Positions 7,501-17,396 of a DNA stretch of 64,000 nucleotides are shown here, in pieces; position 1 is the stretch's first letter; each line of letters opens with the position of its first letter. A program made the translations under genes and the position numbers. The stretch lies in contig JBCBSM010000001.1 of the NCBI GenBank assembly GCA_039819165.1, forward strand, positions 2,356,001 through 2,420,000, read 5' to 3'. The notes beneath the pieces are model-generated. The model was not told the origin of the DNA, did no database searches, and worked only from the letters and a program-made list of their open reading frames with translations. The DNA comes from Planctomycetota bacterium. GTDB taxonomy: Bacteria > Planctomycetota > Phycisphaerae > Phycisphaerales > UBA1924.

Positions 7501-8529
7501 ATGATCCGCAACGCACGCACACTGGCCCGCGCTCTTGCGCTTGCCGCCGCCCTCACGCTGGTTGCCGGCACGGCCCGGGCGGGCGATGCCGCTGCCTCGA
7601 CGGGCACCGGCACCTCTGCCGATACGGCATCCGCCGCGACCACCGCCGCCGAGCCGCGCGTCTATCACCGCACGATGCAGATCAACGGGCTGGACATCTT
7701 CTACCGCGAGGCGGGCCCGGCCGACGCGCCCGTCGTGCTGCTGCTGCACGGCTTCCCGACGTCGAGCCACATGTACCGCGACCTGATCCCCAGGCTCGCG
7801 GGCGAATTCCGCGTGATCGCGCCCGACTACCCGGGCTACGGCGAGAGCGCCACGCCCGGCCGCGACGAGTACGACTACACGTTCGCGAACGCCGCGGCCA
7901 TCGTCGAGAAGCTCCTCGAGCAACTCGGCGTCGAGCGATTCAGCGTATACCTCATGGACTACGGCGCGCCCGTGGGATACAGGCTCTTCGAGCGCAACCC
8001 CGAGGCCGTGCAGTCGTTCATCATCCAGAATGGCAACGCCTACGACGAGGGCCTCCGCGACTTCTGGGAGCCGATCAAGGCGTACTGGGCCGATCCGACC
8101 CAGGAGAACCGAGACGCCCTCCGCGGCCTGCTCACGCTCGAGGCCACCAAATGGCAGTTCTACACCGGCGCGCGCACGCCCGAGGTGATCAGCCCCGACA
8201 ACTGGAACCACATCCAGCCCAAGCTCGATCGTCCGGGCAACGACGAGATCCAGCTCGACTACTTCTACGACTACCGCACCAACGTCGAGCGCTACCCCGA
8301 GTGGCAGCGTCTGTTCCGCGAGCACCAGCCGCCCGCGCTGATTACCTGGGGCGAGGGCGATTTCATCTTCCCCGCCGAGGGCGCGTACCCCTACCAGCGC
8401 GACCTCGAGGACGTCGAGCTGCACATCCTCGACACGGGCCACTTCGCCCTCGAGGAGGACGGCGACCTCATCGCCACGCTCATGATCGACTTCCTCCGAA
8501 GGAAGATCGTCGATGCCGACGACGAATGA
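7501..8529 (+). CDS. secreted alpha/beta hydrolase (epoxide hydrolase / haloalkane dehalogenase-like)
   Basis: 342 aa with a Sec signal peptide (hydrophobic stretch ending near TARA, residue 27). The fold markers are the oxyanion segment HGFPTSSHMYRDLIP, a nucleophile elbow with Asp (LMDYGAPVGY) rather than Ser, and the catalytic His in DTGHFALEEDG near the C-terminus. An Asp nucleophile points to the epoxide hydrolase/dehalogenase branch rather than esterases. TWGEGDFIFP is the usual strand before the acid residue. Its neighbour is a MarR regulator. The substrate cannot be predicted; a periplasmic or outer location is expected. Confidence 0.85.
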   Translation: MIRNARTLARALALAAALTLVAGTARAGDAAASTGTGTSADTASAATTAAEPRVYHRTMQINGLDIFYREAGPADAPVVLLLHGFPTSSHMYRDLIPRLAGEFRVIAPDYPGYGESATPGRDEYDYTFANAAAIVEKLLEQLGVERFSVYLMDYGAPVGYRLFERNPEAVQSFIIQNGNAYDEGLRDFWEPIKAYWADPTQENRDALRGLLTLEATKWQFYTGARTPEVISPDNWNHIQPKLDRPGNDEIQLDYFYDYRTNVERYPEWQRLFREHQPPALITWGEGDFIFPAEGAYPYQRDLEDVELHILDTGHFALEEDGDLIATLMIDFLRRKIVDADDE

Positions 8530-8589
8530 TCGCTCGCTCGGACGCAAGCACCGCCGCCGCCCCGCCGCTTGCGGCGGCACCTGCGTGCG

Positions 8590-10659
8590 CTAGCAGCCCG
8601 CGTCGAAGGCGTTCTGGAATGCGAGGAAGTCGAAGAAGGTCAGCAGGCCGTCGCCGTCGAAGTCGGCGATCGGGTCACCGGCATCGAACGCATTCTGGAA
8701 GGCCAGCAAATCGAACAGCGTGAGCTCGCCGTCGCCATCCAGATCGGCCGGGCAGCAGTCCGCCAGATTAAACGTCACGAGCTGGCCGTCCTGCGTCGTG
8801 ATAACGCCGGAGTCGCCCAGGAAGCCCACGCTGCTCGTGCTCTGGATCGCGACGCGACCGACTGGCTTGGGCGCAAACGGATCGTGGATGTCGTACACGC
8901 TGGCGCCGTTGCCCGACGCGAGCAGCACCCCGACCTGGCGACTCAGGTCCAGGAAGCTGCCCGCGGGCTGGTCGATGGTGCCGGCGACGGCCAGCGATTC
9001 CACGTCGGTGGCGTCGATGATCGAGAAGTCGTCCCCCACCGTCGCGAGCACGCCCGGCCCGATGATCTCGAGGTCGTTCACGAAGCCGTTGACGGTCACC
9101 TCGCTCAGCACCGCTGGCGACGCCGGGTCGGACACGTCGACCGCCACGATGCGCGCGTCGTCGAACGAGCTGCCGACCTTCACGTATGCAACGCCGCTTC
9201 CGAGGGCGACGCGATTGGCCGGCCCAACGTCGAGCGTGGCGATCTCAACCAGGGCTCCGGGGTCGGTGGCGTCGTAGACGACCAGTCCCTCGCTGGTGCT
9301 CGGTGCGAACACGAGCCCATCGCGGGCCGCGACCTCCAGGACGGGATCGGCGAGCGGCGTCGTGCCGACCACCCGCGGGTCGGTCGGGTCTGCGACGGAG
9401 ATCGCAACGATCGACGGTGCATCCGCACCAGAAGTGGCAAAGAGCATGGCGCCATCGAGGGCGACTCCGCCGAAGAGATCAGCCAGCGGAAGCGTCGCGA
9501 TGGAGGCGGGCCGGGCCGGATCGGACAGATCGACGACGCGGATGCCGGTATCCTGGACGCCCCCGGTCCGGAACACCGTGTAGCCCGTGTCGCCATCGAT
9601 GGCGATGTCGAACAGCGTGTCGTCGCCGAACCCGGCCGTGCCGAGCACCGGAGTGCCGGCCGGATCACGTGCATCAAGGAGCCGCAGGTCGTTCGCCGAG
9701 TCGGCGATCGTTACGATGCCATCGTCGACGTCGATGGCTCCGATGCCCGACGGCGTGCCGTACCGGCCGACGGTCCGCGGCGCCGCGGGGTCGGCTATGT
9801 CGACCACGTCCACCCGACCCGGTTGCGCGGCGACGTAGAGCGTGCTGCCCTCTATGCGCACATCGATCGCGGTTGCATCCGGGGCGTACGACGCCACGAG
9901 TCCCGGCGCCGACGGATCGCGGACATCGAAGATCTGGACGCCCCCGCCACTCTCGAAGGGCTCGCGGCCATCCGCCACGAATGCGAAGTCCCCGCTCATG
10001 GCGATCCCTCGGGCGAGCCCAGGCGTGTCCACGGTGGCAAGGAGCTCGGGGCTTGCTGGCTCGCGGACGTCGACCACGCTCAGGCCGGCCGCGCCATCCG
10101 CGATGAACGCGAAGCCATCGCGCACGATCACGTCGCGAGCCTCGCCCGGCGTGTTCGCAAGGCCGACGCGGAATGGCCGCGGCAGGTCGAGCTCGACGAT
10201 CTGCAGCCCCGCATTGCCGGCAGCGATGTACGCGAGATCGTCGACCACGTCGACCGCGAAGCCGAAGCCGGCATCGGAGAACGAGCCGATCTCGACGACG
10301 CTGCGCGGATCCTCGATGTCGTAGATCCGCAGCCCGCTTGGTCCGGCTGCGGCGTATAGCGTGGTCCCGCGGATCGCGAATCGCTGCGCCTCGCCCGGCA
10401 CCGAGAACGACGAGATCTCCTCGGGCGCGAGGGGATCGACGACGTCGAAGACCACGATCTGGCTCCTGAAGGGCGAAGAACTCACGAATGCGAAGCCGCC
10501 ATCGCGCTCGACGTGACGCGCGATGAACGAGGAGTCCGCGGACCCCAAGAAGTCGCGATCCGCGCACCGCACGCTCGTCGTCTGGGCCAGCGAGTGGGTG
10601 CACAGGGCCACCGCGATCCCGCAGGCCGTCAGCCGAGTCTTCGTTCGAAGGGCCGTCAT
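8590..10659 (-). CDS. secreted LVIVD-repeat protein with C-terminal GC-type dockerin
   Basis: 689 aa. A signal peptide ([20 protein letters not shown], cleavage near SLAQ) is followed by a long array of about 45-residue beta-propeller-like repeats of the LVIVD type (units such as [20 protein letters not shown] and [11 protein letters not shown]). The protein ends in two dockerin-like calcium repeats ([20 protein letters not shown] and [20 protein letters not shown]) and DAGC. ATG 10659 has a GGGAGG SD. The terminal Gly-Cys dockerin is the type seen in Phycisphaerales surface proteins and probably serves in surface anchoring. Ligand and role are unknown. Confidence 0.85.
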   Translation of the reverse strand: MTALRTKTRLTACGIAVALCTHSLAQTTSVRCADRDFLGSADSSFIARHVERDGGFAFVSSSPFRSQIVVFDVVDPLAPEEISSFSVPGEAQRFAIRGTTLYAAAGPSGLRIYDIEDPRSVVEIGSFSDAGFGFAVDVVDDLAYIAAGNAGLQIVELDLPRPFRVGLANTPGEARDVIVRDGFAFIADGAAGLSVVDVREPASPELLATVDTPGLARGIAMSGDFAFVADGREPFESGGGVQIFDVRDPSAPGLVASYAPDATAIDVRIEGSTLYVAAQPGRVDVVDIADPAAPRTVGRYGTPSGIGAIDVDDGIVTIADSANDLRLLDARDPAGTPVLGTAGFGDDTLFDIAIDGDTGYTVFRTGGVQDTGIRVVDLSDPARPASIATLPLADLFGGVALDGAMLFATSGADAPSIVAISVADPTDPRVVGTTPLADPVLEVAARDGLVFAPSTSEGLVVYDATDPGALVEIATLDVGPANRVALGSGVAYVKVGSSFDDARIVAVDVSDPASPAVLSEVTVNGFVNDLEIIGPGVLATVGDDFSIIDATDVESLAVAGTIDQPAGSFLDLSRQVGVLLASGNGASVYDIHDPFAPKPVGRVAIQSTSSVGFLGDSGVITTQDGQLVTFNLADCCPADLDGDGELTLFDLLAFQNAFDAGDPIADFDGDGLLTFFDFLAFQNAFDAGC

Positions 10660-10938
10660 CGGTTCCTCCCCGTTCTTCTTGAGCCGGAGCCCGGAGCGTC
10701 CCGCCTTCGGCAGGCGGTCGGCCCGTGTTTCCCGCGATTCGATCACCCGCCACCCGTCCGTGCACCGGCTTTGGCGGCTCAGTCTCATCTAGTCTTGAAC
10801 GTGATAGTCCCCGATCGACTCGGGGTTGCGGGGGATCGCCCGCATGGGCCGGCCGCCGGGGGCCCGCACGCGGCTCGTATAATGGGAATGCCGGCACGGT
10901 GGCTGCGCGCCGGCAGATCTGCCCAGCAGGAGCCGAAC

Positions 10939-12672
10939 ATGACCCCGACCAGCACCAGCGGTACATCCACGTTCACCGGTCCCGGCCTCACCAGCGATGG
11001 CCAGGTGGATCCCGGGGCCGTCACCATCTCGGGCATCGCCCTGGACGCGACCTACGGGCCCGACAACCCGCCGGCGTCGATCCACAACTTCGACCGCGAC
11101 ATCGCCGCCCCGGGCCAGTTCCCCTACACGCGGGGCCTCTACCCGCAGGGCTACCGCAGCCGGCTGTGGACCATGCGGCAGTTCGCGGGCTTCGGGTCGG
11201 CCGACGACACCAACGCCCGCTTCAAGTACCTGCTGCGGGCCGGCAAGACCACCAAGACCAAGGCCAACACCGGGCTGTCCACCGCCTTCGACCTGCCCAC
11301 GCTCATGGGCCGCGACAGCGACGACGCGCTCAGCGTCGGCGAGGTCGGCAAGTGCGGCGTGGCCATCGACACCATCGAGGACATGCACCGCCTCTACGCC
11401 GACATCCCCATCGACGAGGTCACCGTCAGCCAGACCATCAACGGGCCGGCCTGCGTCATCTGGGCCATGTACCTCGCGATGGCCAAGCAGCGCGGCTTCG
11501 CGATCGCCGACCTCGGCGGCACCCTCCAGAACGACATCCTCAAGGAGTTCCACGCCCAGAACGAGTTCATCTATCCCCCCGAGCCAAGCGTGAAGCTGGT
11601 CGTCGACACCATCGAGTTCCAGAGCAAGCACATGCCCAAGTGGAACTCGGTGAGCATCAGCGGCTACCACATCCGCGAGGCCGGCAGCACCGGGCCGCAG
11701 GAGCTCGCCTTCACCCTCCGCGACGGCATGGAGTACGTCGAGGCCTGCCTGCTCCGCGGGCTGGACATCGATCAGTTCGCGCCGCGGCTGTCGTTCTTCT
11801 TCAACAGCCACAACGAGTTCTTCGAGGAGGTCTGCAAGCTCCGCGCCGCCCGCCGCATCTGGGCCCGCATGATGCGCGACCGCTACGGCGCCAAGAACGA
11901 GCGCAGCTGGTTCATGAAGACCCACGTGCAGACCGCCGGCTGCAGCCTCACCGAGCAGCAGCCCCTCAACAACATCGTCCGCGTCGCCTACCAGGCCATG
12001 GCCGGCGTGCTGGGCGGCTGCCAGAGCCTGCACACCGACAGCATGGACGAGACCCTCGGCCTGCCCACCGAGCAGGCCGTCACCGTCGCGCTCCGCACCC
12101 AGCAGATCCTCGCCCACGAGACCGGCGTCACCCGCACCGTCGATCCGCTGGGTGGCAGCTACTTCGTCGAGGCCCTCACCGACGAGGTCGAGAAGGAGGC
12201 CCTGGGCTACATCCAGGAGATCGACGACATGGCCGGCGGCGCCTGGAAGGGCATGGCCGATGGCCAACCCACCGGTGGCTACGGCGGCGTCGTCGAGGGC
12301 ATCCACCAGGGCTACTTCCGACGCAAGATCGCCGAGGCCTCCTACCGCTTCAGCGAGGAGTGCGAGGCCCACGACCGCATCATCGTCGGCGTCAACGAGT
12401 ACGTGGACGAGGAAGAAGACCGCCCGATCGACATCCTCCAGATCGGCCCGGAGGTCGAAGAGACCCAGCTCGAGCGGCTGGCCGCCTTCAAGAAGAACCG
12501 CGACCAGGCCGCCACCGACCGCGCCCTGGACGCCATCCGCACCGCCTGCCAGCAGGGCGAGAACGTGATGCCCCACCTCATCGACGGCGCCCTCGCCAAC
12601 GCCACGCTCGGCGAGATGGTGCAGGCGATGGCGGATATCTACGGGCGGTATGCGGGTGGGCCGGAGTGGTAG
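10939..12672 (+). CDS. acyl-CoA mutase large subunit (methylmalonyl-/isobutyryl-CoA mutase family)
   Basis: 577 aa, matching the substrate-binding TIM-barrel half of B12-dependent acyl-CoA mutases and lacking the B12-binding domain (no DxHxxG motif), so it must pair with a separate small subunit. Motifs: [64 protein letters not shown] and [10 protein letters not shown]. At the residue that is Arg in methylmalonyl-CoA mutases (Arg207, which binds the substrate carboxylate) this protein has Gln207 ([14 protein letters not shown]), as in isobutyryl-CoA mutases. An AGGAG SD precedes ATG 10939. The exact substrate is open. Its stop codon is one base from that of the convergent DUF3800 gene. Confidence 0.85.
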   Translation: MTPTSTSGTSTFTGPGLTSDGQVDPGAVTISGIALDATYGPDNPPASIHNFDRDIAAPGQFPYTRGLYPQGYRSRLWTMRQFAGFGSADDTNARFKYLLRAGKTTKTKANTGLSTAFDLPTLMGRDSDDALSVGEVGKCGVAIDTIEDMHRLYADIPIDEVTVSQTINGPACVIWAMYLAMAKQRGFAIADLGGTLQNDILKEFHAQNEFIYPPEPSVKLVVDTIEFQSKHMPKWNSVSISGYHIREAGSTGPQELAFTLRDGMEYVEACLLRGLDIDQFAPRLSFFFNSHNEFFEEVCKLRAARRIWARMMRDRYGAKNERSWFMKTHVQTAGCSLTEQQPLNNIVRVAYQAMAGVLGGCQSLHTDSMDETLGLPTEQAVTVALRTQQILAHETGVTRTVDPLGGSYFVEALTDEVEKEALGYIQEIDDMAGGAWKGMADGQPTGGYGGVVEGIHQGYFRRKIAEASYRFSEECEAHDRIIVGVNEYVDEEEDRPIDILQIGPEVEETQLERLAAFKKNRDQAATDRALDAIRTACQQGENVMPHLIDGALANATLGEMVQAMADIYGRYAGGPEW

Positions 12673-12673
12673 G

Positions 12674-13522
12674 CTAGCTAGCCAACTGCTTTTCCGAGTT
12701 GGCTATGCGAACGAGCCCGGTACTTAGCCGCTCGAAGAGGGCGAGTTCGGACTTGGGAATCACCACCCCACGTCCGTTGTACCTGTTCGGCCAGTCTCGT
12801 AGGAGTTGGCAGGCCTCATGGAACGTCGGCTCTGACGTCGCATTCCGTCGACAAGGCAGCGAGATGCAACCCGCCGCCACGTCGACGGCTTGAATGAGCC
12901 GTGATGACTCGACGACCTGGAAGCTGATGCTGCTAGCGAAATTGTTGTCCCGCAACGAACCGGCAAAGCAGATCGCTCCGCTAGGTCCAGTGCCATTGGT
13001 CCACATCGGCGTCATGACGCGCTTGAACGATCTGCGAGCTGCGCCTTCTTTATGTGGCCAGTCAGAAATCAACTCAACACGGTCTGGTGCCTCGTCGCGA
13101 GCATACTGAGCGATGCGCTGCAGCAGATTCTCGAACGCCAACTCCCACGATCCGTCGAAGTGCTCCTCCTTTGCCTTGGACACTACCGACTTGACGCTCA
13201 CGACAAGCTTTGCTTCCGCAGCCCGCATTGCTTGGAGACAACGGAGGTGCGTTACGCGAAGAGCCTCACGCTCACGTGTGCGGGCCTTGAAATCTTCCCA
13301 ATCCAAGCCCAAGGACTGGGCAGCCTCGTAGACCTTTGGATCCGCCATGTTGAACTTGATTGGGAGCCCATGCCCCGTTTGCTCAATGGCTATGCGTTCG
13401 AGGTCATCTTCCAGCTCGGATAAACGCGCGCGTTCGACAACGAGCGCCGCGAGAACAAGGCCCTTCGCTCCGCCCGGCTTGAACGTGAACTCGCTGTGAT
13501 CGAGCCCAACCACCCACTCCAT
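12674..13522 (-). CDS. DUF3800-like protein
   Basis: 282 aa. It resembles DUF3800 proteins (predicted RNase H-like fold): an N-terminal acidic strand (VVGLDHSEF), a central acidic strand (RVELISDWPHKEGAARRSF) and the C-terminal SRLIQAVDVAAGCI helix, the counterpart of the common LQLADLVAGAI. ATG 13522 follows GGAGG. Base composition is visibly more AT-rich than its neighbours, with codons such as TTT, AAA and GAA that are rare elsewhere here, so transfer is likely. It converges on the mutase with a 1-nt gap. A second, diverged DUF3800 gene is at 45.1-45.9 kb. Biological role unknown. Confidence 0.65.
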   Translation of the reverse strand: MEWVVGLDHSEFTFKPGGAKGLVLAALVVERARLSELEDDLERIAIEQTGHGLPIKFNMADPKVYEAAQSLGLDWEDFKARTREREALRVTHLRCLQAMRAAEAKLVVSVKSVVSKAKEEHFDGSWELAFENLLQRIAQYARDEAPDRVELISDWPHKEGAARRSFKRVMTPMWTNGTGPSGAICFAGSLRDNNFASSISFQVVESSRLIQAVDVAAGCISLPCRRNATSEPTFHEACQLLRDWPNRYNGRGVVIPKSELALFERLSTGLVRIANSEKQLAS

Positions 13523-13666
13523 GAGTTGCCTCCGCCTGCGTTCCCTGCAGGCTTGTTCCACCACGGGTTCCACCGCGCGACTGTAGCATCAAAACTGCCG
13601 TGCGCGCGACTGTCGGATCCGTCGCTTGGAATCGACAAGCTCAATTTGTACGTGGTTAGTTAGGAA

Positions 13667-15280
13667 TTAGTCCCTTCCCGGCCACTCATCCAACCCCCGC
13701 CGCTCCTCCTCCGCCTGCCGTTTCTCTACCTCGTCGGCACTCGCCAGCTCGCCCTCGGTGCCGCCGACGACGGCCGCCACCATCGCATCGCCCGTGACGT
13801 TGCAGCTCGTGCGGCACATGTCCAGCAGGCGGTCGACGCCCAGGATGGCGGCGATGCCCTCCAGCGGCACGCCCACGCTCTGCAGCACGATCACCAGCAT
13901 GATGGTGCCCGCCCCGGGGACGGCCGCCGTCCCGATGGAGGCCAGCGTCGTGGTGCCCACGATGGTGAGCTGCTGGCCCAGGTCCAGGTTCATGTTGAAC
14001 AGCTGGGCGATGAACAGCGCCGCCACGCCCTGGTAGAGGGCGGTGCCGTCCATGTTGATCGTGGCGCCCAGCGGCACCACGAAGCTGGTGACCTCCTCGC
14101 TCACGCCCAGCCGCTTCTCGACGCACTCCATCGTCACCGGCAGCGTGGCGCCCGAGCTGGCGCTGCTGAACGCCAGCAGCTGCGCGGGCGCGATGGCCCG
14201 GTAGAACCGCCCGGGGTTCACGCCCGTGAAGATCTTGAGCACCAGCGGGTACACGCCCAGCGCCATCACCAGCAGCCCGCCGACGACGCAGATGCTGTAG
14301 ACGATGAGGGCGCCCAGCACGTCGAGCCCCAGGTCGGCCACGACCTTCACGATGAGCGCGAAGACGGCGTAGGGCGCGGTCTTCATCAGCAGCTCGACCA
14401 GCTTGATGATGGTGTCGGTCATGCCCTCGCTGAAGCGGATGACCGGGCCGGCCCGCGCCTCGGGGATCATGCTCAGCGCGATGCCGATGAGCAGCGCGAG
14501 CACCACGACCTGGAGCATCCTGCCCTCCGATAGCGCGGCGAACGGATTGGTCGGGATCAGGTTGAGGAGCTGGCCCCAGGCGGTGATGCCCTCCCGCCGC
14601 TCCTGGGCCGTCGCCACCCGGCCCTCGGCGTTGGCCTCGTAGTCCGCGACGAGGCGATCACGCGTGTCCTGATTCACGAACGTGCCGGGCCGAACGACGT
14701 TGGCGACCACGAGGCCCACGGTGATGGCCAGCGCCGTCGTCGCCAGGTAGATGCCGATGGTCTTGCCGCCGATGCGGCTGAGCTTGGCGATGTCGTTCAG
14801 GCTGCTGGCGCCGACGATGAGGCTGAAGAGCACGATGGGCACCGCGATGAACCGCAGGCACCGCATGAACAGGTCGCCGATGAAGCCGTTGAAGTTGCGC
14901 ACGAAGCGCGCGAGGTTGGCGCCGAAGCCCGCGTCGTGGTTGACGAAGCGCAGGTCGATCGACTCGGCCTCGCTCTTGGTGAGATCCGACGCCGGCCGGC
15001 CCTGGAGGCTCTCGCGCAGCTCGCCCTCGGGGAGCGCCGCCACGATGCCCTCGATCGTCTGCCCGTCGGGCAGGACGAGCGACTTCTCCTTCGCCAGGAA
15101 CGCCCCGGGGTCCTCCACGCCCAGGCCGTTCCACGCGCCGGGCCCCCACGCCAAGTTGACGATCACGCCGACGACGATGCCCAGGCCCAGGCCGATGAGG
15201 ATCTGCCAGTGCAGCGCCAGGCCCCGCGTCTTCCGCGGCGTGGGCGTGGGACCGGGCGAGGTGGGCGGGGCGTCGGCCAT
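13667..15280 (-). CDS. dicarboxylate/amino acid:cation symporter (DAACS family)
   Basis: 537-aa inner-membrane secondary transporter of the GltP/DctA family. Family marks are the serine-rich hairpin SSASSGATLPVTMECVEK, the PLGATINMDGTALYQGVAA segment and the late helical hairpin (VPGAGTIMLVIVLQSVGVP) with RLLDMCRTSCNVTGDAM. Between the first membrane helix and about residue 115 there is an extra polar segment (around residues 55-115) not present in the short bacterial members, probably periplasmic. ATG 15280 follows a perfect AGGAGGT SD. Glutamate, aspartate or C4-dicarboxylates are the likely substrates. Divergent from the ABC exporter gene with a 99-nt gap. Confidence 0.9.
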   Translation of the reverse strand: MADAPPTSPGPTPTPRKTRGLALHWQILIGLGLGIVVGVIVNLAWGPGAWNGLGVEDPGAFLAKEKSLVLPDGQTIEGIVAALPEGELRESLQGRPASDLTKSEAESIDLRFVNHDAGFGANLARFVRNFNGFIGDLFMRCLRFIAVPIVLFSLIVGASSLNDIAKLSRIGGKTIGIYLATTALAITVGLVVANVVRPGTFVNQDTRDRLVADYEANAEGRVATAQERREGITAWGQLLNLIPTNPFAALSEGRMLQVVVLALLIGIALSMIPEARAGPVIRFSEGMTDTIIKLVELLMKTAPYAVFALIVKVVADLGLDVLGALIVYSICVVGGLLVMALGVYPLVLKIFTGVNPGRFYRAIAPAQLLAFSSASSGATLPVTMECVEKRLGVSEEVTSFVVPLGATINMDGTALYQGVAALFIAQLFNMNLDLGQQLTIVGTTTLASIGTAAVPGAGTIMLVIVLQSVGVPLEGIAAILGVDRLLDMCRTSCNVTGDAMVAAVVGGTEGELASADEVEKRQAEEERRGLDEWPGRD

Positions 15281-15379
15281 GGCGACCTCCTGGGCCGCAT
15301 TGCGGCGGCCGGATGGTGATTCCGCCAACAGTACGCGGCCTGTTCGGTCGGTTTGCGAGCCGGCCCGTTACCATTGCGG

Positions 15380-17395
15380 GTGGCGAGGCAGCGCGACGTC
15401 AGCAGCCGGCGATACCAGCGATACCTCGCGCGCGAGAAGGAACGCCGCCGCGAGAAGCTGCCGAGCAGGGACGATCCGCACGCCGACCCGCTGGCCAAGA
15501 AGACCGCACGCAGCCGGGGCTTCGGCGAGCTGGCGGGTTCGTTCTGGCGATTGCTCCGCGGCAAGCGGGCGATCGTCGCCGCCTCGCTGGTCACGCTGAC
15601 CATCGCGACGGGGCTGGGCCTGCTGCTGCCCATCAGCACCAAGATCGCGCTGGACAACATCCTGAGCACCGACCCCGGGCTCGCGGGCCTGGCGCCGGCC
15701 AGCCTGCGGGATGCCGCGCAGTCGGCGATCGATCGACTGGCTCCGGAGGACCTGGCCGCCCTCCGCTGGCGGGCGCTGCTCGCGCTGTCGCTGGGCATGA
15801 TGGCCATCAGCGTGCTCGCCGTCGCCTTCGGCCTGTGGGGCCGCTGGCAGATGACCAAGCTGACCAAGCAGCTCCAGGCCAACCTGCGGCGGCGGGTGTT
15901 CGAGCACGCCGCCCGCCTGCCGCTGCACCGCGTGCAGGCGATGCGCAGCGGCGGCGTGTCCAGCATCCTCCGCGAGGACGCCGGCGCCGCGGCCGAGCTG
16001 CTGTTTGGCATGATCTACAACCCCTGGCGGGCGATCATCTCGCTGTTCGGCGCGCTGCTCGCGATGGCGATCGTCGACTGGCGGATGCTCGCCGGCTCGC
16101 TGGCGATCCTGCCCGTCGTCTGGGTGACGCACCGCGCCTGGATCAGCCGCATCCGCCCCATCTACCGCGACGTCCGCAAGACCCGCAGCGACATCGATGC
16201 CCACGCCACCGAGAGCTTCGGCGGCGTCCGCGTGGTCCGCGGCTTCCACCGCGAGCAGCAGGAGGCCGGCCGCTTTACCGCCAGCGTGCACCTCATGGCC
16301 CGCCAGGAGCTGCGGGCCTGGTGGTGGTCGCGGGTGCTTGAGGTCGTGTGGGCCGTGATGATCCCCGCGGCCTCCGCCGGCGTGTTGCTCTACGGCGGCT
16401 CCCGCGTCCTCGCGAGCGACATGACCATCGGCGACGTCATGATGTTCTCGGTGTACGTGCTCTACCTGCTCGGGCCCATCGAGGCCCTCGCCGCCAGCGC
16501 GACGCAGATCCAGAACGCGCTCTCCGGACTGGACCGCACGCTCGACCTGCTCGACGAGGACCGCGAGTTCGACGACTCCCGCGCAACCGGTGTCATGCCG
16601 CCCGAGCCCGTCCAGGGCCGTGTGTCCATCGAGGACCTGTGGTTCGCCTACCCCTCGAGGAGGTCCGAGGCGACCGAGGAGACCGACTGGGTGCTGCGGG
16701 GCGTCACGCTCGACGTGCCCGCGGGCTCGACCGTGGCGCTCGTCGGCCGCAGCGGCGCGGGCAAGACCACGCTGTGCAACCTCGTCGCCCGCTTCTACGA
16801 CCCCACGCGGGGCCGCATCACGCTCGACGGCATGGACCTGCGGGACCTCGACGTCGACCGCTACCGCGCGCTGCTGGGCGTCGTCGAGCAGGAGGTGTTC
16901 CTCTTCGATGGGCCGGTGCGGGACAACATCGCCTACGCCCGCCGGTGGGCGAGCGAGGACGACATCCGCCGCGCCGCCCGCATCGCCTACGCCGACGAGT
17001 TCATCGAGACCCTGCCCAAGGGCTACGACACAATCGTCGGCGAGCGGGGCGTGCGGCTCAGCGGCGGGCAGAAGCAGCGGATCGCGATCGCCCGCGCCGT
17101 GCTCGCCGACCCGACCGTGCTCATCCTCGACGAGGCCACGAGCAACCTCGACACCGAGAGCGAGCGGTTCATCCAGCGGGCCCTGCGGGAGCTGACCCAC
17201 GAGCGAACGACCTTCGTCATCGCACACCGGCTGAGCACCATCCGCCACGCCGACACCATCGTGGTGCTGCAGGGCGGCGGCATCCTAGAGATGGGTAGCC
17301 ACGACGAACTGATCGCCCGAGAGGGCCGATACGCCGAGTTGCTCCGCGCCCAGGTCGAGGATCCGGACGAGCAGCCGTCCGCGGCAACCAGCTAG
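15380..17395 (+). CDS. ABC exporter, fused membrane and ATPase domains
   Basis: 671-aa half-transporter of the MsbA/LmrA kind. It has a basic N-terminal leader, a six-helix exporter domain (about 60-370) and a nucleotide-binding domain with Walker [10 protein letters not shown] (about 456), a Q-loop region ([20 protein letters not shown]), signature LSGGQKQR (about 560), Walker [13 protein letters not shown] and the H-loop [17 protein letters not shown] 15380 was chosen; a TTG nine codons upstream is possible. The cargo (lipid, peptide or drug) cannot be told. It would work as a homodimer unless a partner lies elsewhere. It converges on the AAA ATPase gene with one base between stops. Confidence 0.9.
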   Translation: MARQRDVSSRRYQRYLAREKERRREKLPSRDDPHADPLAKKTARSRGFGELAGSFWRLLRGKRAIVAASLVTLTIATGLGLLLPISTKIALDNILSTDPGLAGLAPASLRDAAQSAIDRLAPEDLAALRWRALLALSLGMMAISVLAVAFGLWGRWQMTKLTKQLQANLRRRVFEHAARLPLHRVQAMRSGGVSSILREDAGAAAELLFGMIYNPWRAIISLFGALLAMAIVDWRMLAGSLAILPVVWVTHRAWISRIRPIYRDVRKTRSDIDAHATESFGGVRVVRGFHREQQEAGRFTASVHLMARQELRAWWWSRVLEVVWAVMIPAASAGVLLYGGSRVLASDMTIGDVMMFSVYVLYLLGPIEALAASATQIQNALSGLDRTLDLLDEDREFDDSRATGVMPPEPVQGRVSIEDLWFAYPSRRSEATEETDWVLRGVTLDVPAGSTVALVGRSGAGKTTLCNLVARFYDPTRGRITLDGMDLRDLDVDRYRALLGVVEQEVFLFDGPVRDNIAYARRWASEDDIRRAARIAYADEFIETLPKGYDTIVGERGVRLSGGQKQRIAIARAVLADPTVLILDEATSNLDTESERFIQRALRELTHERTTFVIAHRLSTIRHADTIVVLQGGGILEMGSHDELIAREGRYAELLRAQVEDPDEQPSAATS

Positions 17396-17396
17396 C

